Below, in pieces: positions 1-7,575 of a DNA stretch of 64,000 nt. Position numbers and translations under genes: made by a program. Under the pieces are notes generated by a model that was not told the origin of the DNA, ran no database searches, and saw only the letters and a list, made by a program, of their open reading frames with translations. Position 1 is the first letter of the stretch. Every line of letters begins with the position of its first letter. This DNA comes from Kaistia hirudinis (GTDB lineage: Bacteria > Pseudomonadota > Alphaproteobacteria > Rhizobiales > Kaistiaceae), in contig NZ_JACIDS010000001.1 in assembly GCF_014196455.1 (NCBI RefSeq), forward strand, positions 558,001 to 622,000. Direction: 5' to 3'.

Positions 1-1260
1 CATTATTTCGAGCATGCCGCGGATTACGGCCTCTCGGCCGAGAAGATCGGCTTCGACCCCGCCGCGATCACCAAGCGCTCGCGCGGTGTCGCCGGCCAGC
101 TCAACCAGGGCGTCACCGGCCTTTTGAAGAAGAACAAGGTCGACGTGATCTGGGGCATCGCTGAGATCACCGCGCCCGGCAAGGTCACCGTCAAGCCCGC
201 CGCCGCCGAGGCCTATGGCAAGCCGAACACGCCGCCCAAGGGCGCGCTGCCGGCCGGCAATTACGAGGCGAAGAACATCATCGTCGCGACGGGCGCCCGT
301 CCGCGCGCGCTGCCGGGCATCGAGCCGGACGGCAAGCTGATCTGGACCTATTTCGAGGCCATGGTGCCCGAGACGCTGCCGAAGAAGCTGCTCGTCATGG
401 GCTCCGGCGCGATCGGCATCGAGTTCGCGTCGTTCTATCACACCATGGGCGCCGACGTGACCGTGGTCGAGGTGCTGCCGCAGATCCTCCCCGTCGAGGA
501 CGAGGAGATCGCAGCCCATGCCCGCAAGCGCTTCGAGAAGCAGGGCATCAAGATCCTGACCGGCGCCAAGGTAACGAAGGTCGTGAAGGGCGCCAATTCG
601 GTGACGGCGACGATCGACACCGGCGACGGCAAGACGCAGGAGATCACGGCCGACAAGCTGATCTCGGCGGTCGGCGTGGTCGGCAATATCGAAGGCCTCG
701 GCCTCGAGAAGCTCGGCGTCAAGACGGATCGCGGCTGCGTCGTCATTGATGGCCTCGGCCGCACCAATGTTCCCGGCATCTTCGCGATCGGCGACGTCGC
801 CGGCCCGCCCATGCTGGCCCACAAGGCCGAGCATGAGGGCGTGATCTGCGTCGAGGGCATCGCCGGGCTGCATCCGCATGCGATGGACAAGGCGAAGATT
901 CCGGGCTGCACCTATTGCAACCCGCAGATCGCCTCCGTCGGCCTCACCGAGAAGAAGGCGCGCGAGGCGGGCTACGACATCCGCGTCGGCAAGTTCCCGT
1001 TCATCGGCAATGGCAAAGCCATTGCGCTCGGCGAGCCGGAAGGCCTCGTCAAGACGATCTTCGACAAGAAGACCGGCCAGCTTCTCGGTGCGCATCTGGT
1101 TGGCGCCGAAGTGACCGAACTGATCCAGGGCTTCGTGATCGCGATGAACCTGGAGACGACGGAAGAGGAGCTGATCCACTCCGTGTTCCCGCATCCGACG
1201 CTGTCCGAGACCATGCATGAGAGCGTCATGGCGGCCTATGGACGGGCGATCCACATCTGA
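1..1260 (+). CDS. lpdA: Dihydrolipoyl dehydrogenase (E3), N-terminus cut by window edge
   Basis: This is the flavoprotein E3 subunit of 2-oxoacid dehydrogenase complexes, which reoxidises dihydrolipoyl groups with NAD+. The reading frame is open from base 1, so the FAD-binding N-terminus and the CxxxxC redox disulfide lie outside the window. Visible parts are the NAD-binding Rossmann motif GSGAIGIEF near base 400, the second FAD contact AIGDVAGPPMLAHKAEHEG near 782-840, and the C-terminal dimerisation domain with the catalytic His-Glu stretch HPTLSE near 1192. All expected C-terminal landmarks are intact. Lipoyl synthase lies just downstream, which fits a lipoate-dependent dehydrogenase region; the E1 and E2 genes would be expected to the left. 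Identity is very secure; which complex it serves is inference. Confidence 0.96.
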   Translation, partial: HYFEHAADYGLSAEKIGFDPAAITKRSRGVAGQLNQGVTGLLKKNKVDVIWGIAEITAPGKVTVKPAAAEAYGKPNTPPKGALPAGNYEAKNIIVATGARPRALPGIEPDGKLIWTYFEAMVPETLPKKLLVMGSGAIGIEFASFYHTMGADVTVVEVLPQILPVEDEEIAAHARKRFEKQGIKILTGAKVTKVVKGANSVTATIDTGDGKTQEITADKLISAVGVVGNIEGLGLEKLGVKTDRGCVVIDGLGRTNVPGIFAIGDVAGPPMLAHKAEHEGVICVEGIAGLHPHAMDKAKIPGCTYCNPQIASVGLTEKKAREAGYDIRVGKFPFIGNGKAIALGEPEGLVKTIFDKKTGQLLGAHLVGAEVTELIQGFVIAMNLETTEEELIHSVFPHPTLSETMHESVMAAYGRAIHI

Positions 1261-1266
1261 GCCAGC

Positions 1267-1288
1267 GTGCCGGCTCCCGGGCCGGCAC
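1267..1288 (+). terminator. Hairpin after lpdA, possible weak terminator
   Basis: An 8-bp perfect inverted repeat (GTGCCGGC / GCCGGCAC) with a 6-base loop lies 7 bases after the lpdA stop codon. There is no T run, so it may act as an RNA-end stabiliser or a Rho-dependent end point instead of a classical intrinsic terminator. Confidence 0.35.
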
Positions 1289-1336
1289 CGCTCGACCGCG
1301 ATTTGACAGTCATCGACGCCGCGAAGGAGCGGTCGC

Positions 1337-1585
1337 ATGGAACTCAAATCCATCCTGATCTGGATCGTCATCGGCTTGCTGGCCGGCTGGATCGCCAGCC
1401 TCGTGGTCGGCGGCGGCGGCCTCATCCGCAACGTCATTGTCGGCCTGATCGGCGCGGTAGTCGGCGGATTCCTGGTTCGCTATTTCGATATTCCGGTCAA
1501 TCTCGGCAGCGACTTCGTCAACCAGGTCGTCGTCGCGGCCGTTGGCGCCGTGGTTGTCGTACTGGTGGCCCGGCTGCTCGCATGA
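1337..1585 (+). CDS. GlsB/YeaQ/YmgE-family small membrane protein (copy 1)
   Basis: An 82-residue protein that is nearly all hydrophobic, with three predicted membrane segments and the glycine-rich pattern GWIASLVVGGGGLIRNVIVGLIGA typical of transglycosylase-associated/GlsB (DUF/PF04226) proteins. Family members are induced by stress in several bacteria but their biochemical role is not established. The ATG follows a good AAGGAG site. A second, related gene starts 76 bases downstream on the same strand, so the pair probably arose by tandem duplication and is co-transcribed. Length is normal for the family. Family assignment is secure; function is unknown. Confidence 0.85.
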   Translation: MELKSILIWIVIGLLAGWIASLVVGGGGLIRNVIVGLIGAVVGGFLVRYFDIPVNLGSDFVNQVVVAAVGAVVVVLVARLLA

Positions 1586-1661
1586 GAGCCATGCGCCAGG
1601 GGGACTGGCGGGCGGCAGATTCGCAGACCATATTGGCGGGAACGGATCGGGAGGCTCACCA

Positions 1662-1913
1662 ATGACCGGCGTCGGGATCTTCGCAACCATCATCATCGGC
1701 ATCCTGGCCGGCTGGATCGCGTCGCGCAGCCTGGGGCGCTCCCACGGGCTGATCGTGAACCTGATCGTCGGCCTGATCGGCTCGTGGATCGGCGCCATCC
1801 TGGTTTCGAGCTTCAATCTCGCGCCGCAGCCCGGCTTCATCTCCTCGCTCGTCGTCTCGACGGTGGGCGCGATCGTCCTTCTCTTCCTGCTTGGCCTCTT
1901 CCGCCGGGCCTGA
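1662..1913 (+). CDS. GlsB/YeaQ/YmgE-family small membrane protein (copy 2)
   Basis: An 83-residue paralogue of the preceding gene, with the shared blocks LAGWIAS and NLIVGLIGSWIGA and three membrane segments. A longer reading frame starts at 1542 inside the previous gene, but the ATG at 1662 has a GGGAGG site at the right distance and gives a family-like N-terminus, so 1662 is preferred. It ends 18 bases before lipoyl synthase and may be transcribed with it. The two copies differ in their central loops (IPVNLGSD versus NLAPQPG), which argues for an old duplication. Function is unknown; a role in envelope stress is only inferred from the family. Confidence 0.85.
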   Translation: MTGVGIFATIIIGILAGWIASRSLGRSHGLIVNLIVGLIGSWIGAILVSSFNLAPQPGFISSLVVSTVGAIVLLFLLGLFRRA

Positions 1914-1931
1914 TCGAAAAGAAACCTGCTC

Positions 1932-2894
1932 ATGGTCGTCGTTCTCGACACGCTCAACGCCAAGGCGGAGCGCCCGCGCCACCCCGAGAAGGCGAAGCGC
2001 CCGGAAACGCCGCTGCTGCGCAAGCCGGAATGGATCCGCGTTCGCGCGCCGGGCTCGCCCGTCTATCGCGAGACGCAGGACATCGTGAAGAAGAACGGCC
2101 TCGTCACGGTGTGCGAGGAGGCCGGCTGCCCGAATATCGGCGAGTGCTGGTCGAAGAAGCACGCGACCTTCATGATCATGGGCGACACGTGCACCCGCGC
2201 CTGCGCCTTCTGCAATGTGCGCACGGGCATGCCCGAGGCGCTGGATCGCGCCGAGCCGGAGAAGGTCGCCGAAGCCGTGGCGAAGCTCGGGCTCGAGCAT
2301 GTGGTCATCACCTCGGTCGACCGTGACGACCTCGCCGATGGCGGCGCGCAGCATTTTGCCGACGTGATCCTCGCGATCCGCAAGGCCGCGCCCGGCACCA
2401 CGATCGAGATTCTGACGCCGGATTTTCTGCGCAAGCCCGGCGCACTCGAAATCGTGGTCGCGGCCAAGCCTGACGTCTTCAACCACAATCTCGAAACCGT
2501 CCCGTCGAAGTATCTGACGGTCCGTCCGGGTGCGCGCTATTTCCACTCCATCCGCCTGCTGCAGCGGGTCAAGGAGCTGGATCCGACGATGTTCACCAAG
2601 TCCGGCATCATGGTCGGGCTCGGCGAGGAGCGGAACGAAGTTCTCCAGCTCATGGACGACCTCCGCGTCGGCGACGTCGATTTCCTGACGATCGGCCAGT
2701 ATCTGCAGCCGAGCCGCAAGCATCACCCCGTCATCCGTTTCGTGACGCCGGACGAGTTTAAGTCCTTCGAGACGATCGCCTATGCGAAGGGCTTCCTGCT
2801 CGTCTCGTCGAGCCCGCTGACGCGCTCGTCGCACCATGCCGGCGAGGATTTCGCGCGGCTCAAGGCGGCGCGTGGTGCCGGGCGAGGCGTCTGA
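1932..2894 (+). CDS. lipA: Lipoyl synthase
   Basis: Radical-SAM enzyme that inserts two sulfur atoms into octanoyl groups on the lipoyl domains of 2-oxoacid dehydrogenases and the glycine cleavage H protein. Both iron-sulfur signatures are present: the auxiliary cluster motif C(x4)C(x5)C in [12 protein letters not shown] and the radical-SAM motif CTRACAFC, followed by the family stretch [14 protein letters not shown]. At 320 residues it has the usual length. Its position a few hundred bases after lpdA matches the common alphaproteobacterial arrangement, linking cofactor synthesis to the complexes that use it. The following START-like gene begins six bases after the stop, so the two are likely one transcript. 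Confidence 0.97.
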   Translation: MVVVLDTLNAKAERPRHPEKAKRPETPLLRKPEWIRVRAPGSPVYRETQDIVKKNGLVTVCEEAGCPNIGECWSKKHATFMIMGDTCTRACAFCNVRTGMPEALDRAEPEKVAEAVAKLGLEHVVITSVDRDDLADGGAQHFADVILAIRKAAPGTTIEILTPDFLRKPGALEIVVAAKPDVFNHNLETVPSKYLTVRPGARYFHSIRLLQRVKELDPTMFTKSGIMVGLGEERNEVLQLMDDLRVGDVDFLTIGQYLQPSRKHHPVIRFVTPDEFKSFETIAYAKGFLLVSSSPLTRSSHHAGEDFARLKAARGAGRGV

Positions 2895-2900
2895 GGGCGA

Positions 2901-3368
2901 ATGCCGCATTATTCGACCGAGCGGATGGTTCGCCATTCGGCAGAGGAGATGTTCGCGCTCGTCGCGGATGTCGAGAAATATCCCGAATTCGTCCCGCTCT
3001 GCGAGCGGCTCGTCGTGCGCAGCCGCCGCGTGGATGGATCGCGCGAAGTTCTGATCGCCGACATGACCGTCGCCTACAAGATCGTGCGCGAGACCTTCAC
3101 GACGCGCGTCATTATCGACCCGCAGACCAATACGATCCGCGCGGACTATCTCGACGGCCCGTTCAAGCATCTCGAAAATGTCTGGACGTTCGTGCCCACG
3201 GAGCCGGGCCGCAGCGCCGTACGGTTCTGGATCGACTATGAATTCCGCTCGCGCGCGCTGTCGATGCTGATGGGCAGCGTGTTCGACAAGGCCTTCCGCA
3301 AATTCGCCGAAGCCTTCGAGAAGCGCGCCGACGCGATCTATCCGGTTGCGCCCGCTTTGGGCGGCTGA
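2901..3368 (+). CDS. Coq10/RatA-family START-like protein
   Basis: A 155-residue SRPBCC/START-fold protein (polyketide cyclase-like) that opens with MPHYSTERMVRHSAEEMFALVADVEKYPEFVPLC-type family sequence and includes the VGFRRIRE-like core positions around VAYKIVRETFTTRV. Relatives include mitochondrial Coq10, a ubiquinone-binding chaperone, and E. coli RatA, which was described as a ribosome-association toxin. A GAGGGCGA ribosome site lies directly before the ATG. There is no RatB-like partner beside it, so a toxin-antitoxin role is not supported; a ubiquinone-related role fits the respiratory context better. It probably forms an operon with lipA. Confidence 0.85.
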   Translation: MPHYSTERMVRHSAEEMFALVADVEKYPEFVPLCERLVVRSRRVDGSREVLIADMTVAYKIVRETFTTRVIIDPQTNTIRADYLDGPFKHLENVWTFVPTEPGRSAVRFWIDYEFRSRALSMLMGSVFDKAFRKFAEAFEKRADAIYPVAPALGG

Positions 3369-3528
3369 GCAGCCATCACCGACAGGCTGAATTCGCCACA
3401 ATCCGGCTGCGCGGCGCGCGCCGTGCGTCCTACTCGCGCGAGCGCCGCGGGCGGCGGTGGTTTGTGTCGGTCAAACATACTATGATATCGCCGTGAGTGA
3501 CGAGACAGGGCAGGGCGGAGCGCGCGGT

Positions 3529-4308
3529 ATGCGGGGGCGGGCGGATACGACGCGGAAGCTGGCCGTCGCGGGTCGTGATCGGCCGGGCAGCCTTTCCGAC
3601 CGCGTTGCCGCCGCGATCGGGCGCCGGATCGTGACGGGCCATTATGGTCCCGGCGACACGCTGCCGACCGAACCGAAGCTGCAGCATGAATTCGGCGTTT
3701 CGCGAACGGCTGTCCGCGAGGCCGTGCGGCTTCTCTCCGCCAAGGGGCTGACGGTTTCGCGGCCCAAGATCGGCACGCGGGTCCGTCCGCGCGCCGAATG
3801 GAACATGCTGGATTCCGACGTGCTCAGCTGGCAGCTCGACCAGCGGCCGAGCGACGAATTCATCCAGTCGCTGTTCGAGATGCGCGAGATCATCGAGCCC
3901 GCCGCCGCGGCCCGCGCCGCCGAGCGCGCGACGCCGGAGGAGATCGAGGCGCTACGCGTCGCGCTCGACGGCATCCAGGATCGCGAGCGCGGCAGTTCCG
4001 ACCAGATCCGCGCCGACCTCGCCTTTCACATGACGGTGCTGGAGGCCTCGCACAATCCGATGCTGCGCTCCGTGGGCAGCCTGATCGAATCCGGCCTCGT
4101 CCTGTCCTTCTCGCTCGGCTGGCGCAACGTCATGGGCGACGACGCCATCGTGCACCATCGCGACGTCTATGAAGCGGTGCGCAGCCGCGACCCCGAGCAG
4201 GCCTATATCGCCATGCGGCGGCTGTTGCGCAACGCCAAGGGCAATGTGTTGGATTCGATCTGGATCGGCGACCACGGGGCGGCGGAGCCCGCGGACGAGG
4301 TTCGCTGA
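3529..4308 (+). CDS. GntR/FadR-family transcriptional regulator
   Basis: A DNA-binding regulator with an N-terminal winged helix-turn-helix (GDTLPTEPKLQHEFGVSRTAVREAVR, then the wing around SRPKIGTRV) and a C-terminal all-helical FCD ligand domain. The frame is open back to a GTG at 3457 and another GTG at 3493; the ATG at 3529 is preferred because a GGAG site lies eight bases before it and because the family starts shortly before the DRVAAAIGRRI helix. That gives 260 residues. It stands directly before two sugar-acid catabolism genes and probably represses them until a sugar-acid intermediate binds. FadR-type members of this class commonly sense sugar acids; the actual ligand is inference. 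Confidence 0.9.
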   Translation: MRGRADTTRKLAVAGRDRPGSLSDRVAAAIGRRIVTGHYGPGDTLPTEPKLQHEFGVSRTAVREAVRLLSAKGLTVSRPKIGTRVRPRAEWNMLDSDVLSWQLDQRPSDEFIQSLFEMREIIEPAAAARAAERATPEEIEALRVALDGIQDRERGSSDQIRADLAFHMTVLEASHNPMLRSVGSLIESGLVLSFSLGWRNVMGDDAIVHHRDVYEAVRSRDPEQAYIAMRRLLRNAKGNVLDSIWIGDHGAAEPADEVR

Positions 4309-4373
4309 CCGGCCCACATCAATCAATCAATCGCCGTGGCAGAGGCCCGGCAGAAGCAATGAGGAGGAAACGC

Positions 4374-5363
4374 ATGCGTCTGATGCAGATCAGGAACGAG
4401 ACCGGCCAGCGCGCCGTCGTGGCGACCCTGGGCGACCGTTCGGCGACGGTGCCGGGCTTCGCGACCGTCTATGAGCTCGCCCGCGCGGCGATCCGCGAGA
4501 AGCGCGGCATCGAGACCGTCGTCGCGGCTGCCGGCCATGGCGAGACGGTGGACCGCGCCGCCCTGCTGGCGTCGGACCGCGTGCTGGCGCCGATCGATCA
4601 TCCCGATCCCGCGCATCTGCTGATCACCGGCACGGGCCTCACCCATCTCGGCTCGGCCTCGGCGCGCGACGCGATGCACAAGTCCGTTGCCGCCGAAGAG
4701 GCGACGCTGACGGATTCGATGAAGATGTTCCGTATGGGGCTCGAAGGTGGCAAGCCGGCGGCTGGCGCCGTCGGCGTGCAGCCCGAATGGTTCTACAAGG
4801 GCGATGGCGCGCTGCTCGTCGGCCCCGGCGCACCGCTGGTCGCGCCGTCCTTCGCGCAGGATGGCGGCGAGGAGCCCGAGATCGCCGGCATCTATGTCGT
4901 CGGCGACAATGGCCAGCCCTATCGTGTCGGCTTCTCGCTCGCCAATGAGTTCTCTGACCACGTGATGGAGCGGGTGAACTATCTCTATCTCGCCCATTCC
5001 AAGCTGCGCCCGTGCTCGGCCGGACCGGAACTGCTCGTCGGCGCGCTGCCGGACGATGTCCGCGGTCGCTCGCGCGTGCTGCGCGGCGGCAAGGCGATCT
5101 TCGACGAGCCCTTCCTCTCCGGCGAAGCGAACATGTCGCACACGATCGCCAATCTTGAGCACCACCACTTCAAATACGCCTTCTTCCGCCGGCCGGGACA
5201 GGTTCACGTCCACACCTTCGGCACGGCGACCCTCTCCATCGCGGCGGGAATCAAGACGGAGCCCGGCGACGTGTTCGAGATCGAGAGCGAGGCCTTCGGC
5301 CTGCCGCTCCGCAACGCGCTCGCCTATGCCGCCGAAGAGCCGGTCGCGGTCGCTCAATTGTAA
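4374..5363 (+). CDS. AraD1/GguC-family protein (fumarylacetoacetate-hydrolase fold)
   Basis: A 329-residue protein of the AraD1/GguC group, which carries a fumarylacetoacetate-hydrolase-like C-terminal domain and is repeatedly found with pentonate and hexonate catabolism. Likely reaction: dehydration of a 2-keto-3-deoxy sugar acid to a semialdehyde. Key stretches are YVVGDNGQPYRVGFSLANEF and the metal-site-like SEANMSHTIANLEHHHFKYAF region. An ATG at 4359 is in frame, but GAGGAGG within it is the ribosome site of the ATG at 4374, which is chosen. It lies between the FadR-type regulator and a semialdehyde dehydrogenase, which together form the last steps of a non-phosphorylative route to 2-oxoglutarate. 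The exact substrate (L-arabinonate or another acid) is inferred. Confidence 0.8.
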   Translation: MRLMQIRNETGQRAVVATLGDRSATVPGFATVYELARAAIREKRGIETVVAAAGHGETVDRAALLASDRVLAPIDHPDPAHLLITGTGLTHLGSASARDAMHKSVAAEEATLTDSMKMFRMGLEGGKPAAGAVGVQPEWFYKGDGALLVGPGAPLVAPSFAQDGGEEPEIAGIYVVGDNGQPYRVGFSLANEFSDHVMERVNYLYLAHSKLRPCSAGPELLVGALPDDVRGRSRVLRGGKAIFDEPFLSGEANMSHTIANLEHHHFKYAFFRRPGQVHVHTFGTATLSIAAGIKTEPGDVFEIESEAFGLPLRNALAYAAEEPVAVAQL

Positions 5364-5429
5364 ACACGTTCTGCGCCGATGAGGCTCGATCCGGAATTGC
5401 GGGTTGGCCTCGCCGGACCATAGGGCTAG

Positions 5430-5460
5430 AACGGGGTCGGGTTCCGACCCCGTTTCTGTC
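5430..5460 (+). terminator. Intrinsic terminator-like hairpin after the AraD1 gene
   Basis: A perfect 11-bp stem (AACGGGGTCGG / CCGACCCCGTT) with a 3-base loop is followed by TCTGTC. It lies 66 bases after the AraD1 stop and about 60 bases before the dehydrogenase start. It could end transcription or partly attenuate read-through, giving the dehydrogenase a lower or independent level. Confidence 0.7.
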
Positions 5461-5521
5461 CGGACCAGATCCGCCGTATGGCGGCATTCCTTCAAATCCT
5501 CGGACTGTCAGGGATTTCGCG

Positions 5522-6958
5522 ATGAGCGCGCTCCATAAGAACTATATCGGCGGCGAATGGGTGGGGGGCGACGCCAAGCCCAACATCAACCCGTCGAACA
5601 CCAATGAGGTCGTCGGCGAATTCGCCCAGGCGACCGCTGCCGACGCCAAGGCTGCGATCGACGCAGCTGCCGACGCCTTCAAGACCTGGTCGCTGTCGGG
5701 CATCCAGCAGCGCCACGACATCCTGAAGGGCACCGGCGATGAAATCCTCGCCCGCAAGGAGGAGATCGGCCGCCTCCTGTCGCGCGAGGAGGGCAAGACG
5801 CTCCCCGAGGGCATCGGCGAGACGATCCGCGCGGCGCAGATCTTCCACTTCTTCGCCGGCGAAACGCTGCGCCTGGCCGGTGAGATCCTGCCGAGCGTGC
5901 GCCCTGGGATCGACGTCTCGATCACCCGCGAGCCGATCGGCGTCGTCGGTCTGATCACGCCGTGGAACTTCCCGATCGCGATCCCCGCCTGGAAGATGGC
6001 GCCGGCCATCGCCTATGGCAACACGGTCGTGATCAAGCCGGCTGACCTTGTGCCGGCCTGCACCTGGACGATCGTCGACATCCTCGTGCGCAACGGCCTG
6101 CCGAAGGGCGTGGTCAATCTGGTCATGGGCCGTGGTTCGGTCGTCGGCCAGGCGATCCTCGAATCGCCGAAGGTCACCGCCGTGTCGTTCACCGGCTCGG
6201 TCGGCACCGGCAAGAAGGTTGCCGAGGCTTCGATCGCCCTCATGCGCAAGTTCCAGCTCGAGATGGGCGGCAAGAACCCGACCATCGTTCTGGACGACGC
6301 CGATCTCAAGGTTGCCGTCGAGTCGACTGCCAACAGCGCCTTCTTCTCGACCGGCCAGCGCTGCACGGCTTCTTCGCGCCTGATCGTGACCGAGAAGATC
6401 CACGACCAGTATGTCGAGGCGCTCACCAAGCGCATCCAGGATCTCGTCGTCGACGACGCTGTCAAGCAGGGCACCCATATCGGCCCGGTCGTCGACCAGA
6501 GCCAGCTGGACCAGGACGAGCGCTACATCCAGATCGCCAAGGACGAGGGCGGCACGCTCGCCGTCGGCGGCCAGCGGATCGAGCGCGAGAATCCCGGCTT
6601 CTTCCTGCAGCCGGCGCTGTTCACCGGCACGACGCCGGACATGCGCATCAACAAGGAAGAGGTCTTCGGCCCGGTCGCCAGCGTGATCAAGGTCAAGGAC
6701 TACGAGGAAGCGCTCGCCGTTGCCAATGACACGCCGTTCGGCCTGTCGGCCGGCATCGTGACGACGTCACTGAAATACGCCTCGCACTTCAAGCGCAATG
6801 CCGAGGCCGGCATGGTGATGGTCAACCTGCCGACGGCAGGCGTCGACTACCACGTGCCGTTCGGCGGCCGGAAGGGCTCGTCCTACGGCCCGCGCGAGCA
6901 GGGCAAGTATGCGGCGGAGTTCTTCACGACCGTGAAGACGGCCTATACGCAGCCGTAA
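5522..6958 (+). CDS. Aldehyde dehydrogenase, 2-oxoglutarate-semialdehyde type
   Basis: An NAD(P)+-dependent aldehyde dehydrogenase of 478 residues, close in pattern to 2,5-dioxopentanoate (alpha-ketoglutaric semialdehyde) dehydrogenases. The catalytic cysteine is Cys281 in TGQRCTASSR and the general base is Glu247 in LEMGGKNP; the NAD-binding region includes TPWNFPIAIPAWK and SFTGSVGTGKK. The C-terminal oligomerisation stretch VPFGGRKGSSYGPREQG is typical of this subgroup. Placement after a FadR-type regulator and an AraD1-family enzyme fits oxidation of the semialdehyde to 2-oxoglutarate, the last step of the Weimberg-type route. Family is certain; substrate preference is inferred from sequence style and neighbours. 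Confidence 0.9.
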   Translation: MSALHKNYIGGEWVGGDAKPNINPSNTNEVVGEFAQATAADAKAAIDAAADAFKTWSLSGIQQRHDILKGTGDEILARKEEIGRLLSREEGKTLPEGIGETIRAAQIFHFFAGETLRLAGEILPSVRPGIDVSITREPIGVVGLITPWNFPIAIPAWKMAPAIAYGNTVVIKPADLVPACTWTIVDILVRNGLPKGVVNLVMGRGSVVGQAILESPKVTAVSFTGSVGTGKKVAEASIALMRKFQLEMGGKNPTIVLDDADLKVAVESTANSAFFSTGQRCTASSRLIVTEKIHDQYVEALTKRIQDLVVDDAVKQGTHIGPVVDQSQLDQDERYIQIAKDEGGTLAVGGQRIERENPGFFLQPALFTGTTPDMRINKEEVFGPVASVIKVKDYEEALAVANDTPFGLSAGIVTTSLKYASHFKRNAEAGMVMVNLPTAGVDYHVPFGGRKGSSYGPREQGKYAAEFFTTVKTAYTQP

Positions 6959-6978
6959 AGGTTTGCAATCAGAGACGT

Positions 6979-7008
6979 GTCATGGCCGGGGTTGTTCCCG
7001 GTCGTGAC
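6979..7008 (+). terminator. Hairpin after the aldehyde dehydrogenase
   Basis: A 12-bp stem with two G-U pairs (GTCATGGCCGGG / CCCGGTCGTGAC) and a 6-base loop begins 21 bases after the dehydrogenase stop. No T tract follows directly, although TTTTT lies a little further on at 7026. Probable end of the sugar-acid transcript. Confidence 0.5.
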
Positions 7009-7059
7009 GCGCCTCGCGCTTAGCCTTTTTGGCTAGCAGCAGAACCGGCGAGGCAATCC

Positions 7060-7548
7060 ATGGCTCGGCTGCATTGGATTGAAGCTCCGGCCGCCGGTCG
7101 ATTGGCGATCATGGCCCGGCCGCGCGCCAACGACTGGTTGGAAGACGACATTGCCGATTGGCGACGGTCTGGCCTGCACGAGATTGTAAGTCTTCTCGAT
7201 TCCTCCGAAGTCACTGAACTCGGTCTTCAGGATGAGGCCCAGCTCTGCAGGTCGGCGGGGCTCGAGTTCTTGTCCTTCCCTATTCCCGATCGCGGCCTGC
7301 CCGAGTCGCTGCGCGGCGCTACCGAGCTCAGCGAACGGATCGCCAACTCCATCTCGATGGGTCGCTCGGTGGCGATTCACTGTCGGGCCGGCATAGGTCG
7401 CTCATCGCTTGTCGCGGCGTGCGCCCTTATCTGCGTTGGCGCTGACGGCGACAAGGCATTGGCGCTCGTCAAAGCGGCGCGCGGTGTTCCCGTGCCTGAC
7501 ACAGATGAACAGCGCGAATGGGTGTTGACCTTTGCAAAGGCCCGTTGA
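7060..7548 (+). CDS. Cysteine-dependent protein phosphatase (dual-specificity/tyrosine type)
   Basis: A 162-residue protein with the cysteine phosphatase P-loop HCRAGIGRSS (nucleophile Cys108, Arg114) and an upstream aspartate in the FPIPDRGLPES loop that would serve as general acid. It ends with the helix around DTDEQREWVLTF. There is no signal peptide, so it is cytosolic. Family members dephosphorylate protein tyrosine/serine or small phosphate esters; the substrate cannot be predicted. It stands alone between the sugar-acid operon and the convergent ABC importer. Codon use is visibly richer in A/T-ending codons than in the neighbours (for example the stretch coding GLHEIVSLLDSSE), which hints at separate ancestry. 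Confidence 0.85.
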   Translation: MARLHWIEAPAAGRLAIMARPRANDWLEDDIADWRRSGLHEIVSLLDSSEVTELGLQDEAQLCRSAGLEFLSFPIPDRGLPESLRGATELSERIANSISMGRSVAIHCRAGIGRSSLVAACALICVGADGDKALALVKAARGVPVPDTDEQREWVLTFAKAR

Positions 7549-7575
7549 GCAGCGCAGGTACCTTAAGCGCCGTTC

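Noticed and set aside
2901-3368. RatA-type toxin of a toxin-antitoxin pair
   Set aside because: There is no RatB-like neighbour, and the gene is coupled to lipA. The family is better described as Coq10-like; the toxin label is not supported by context.
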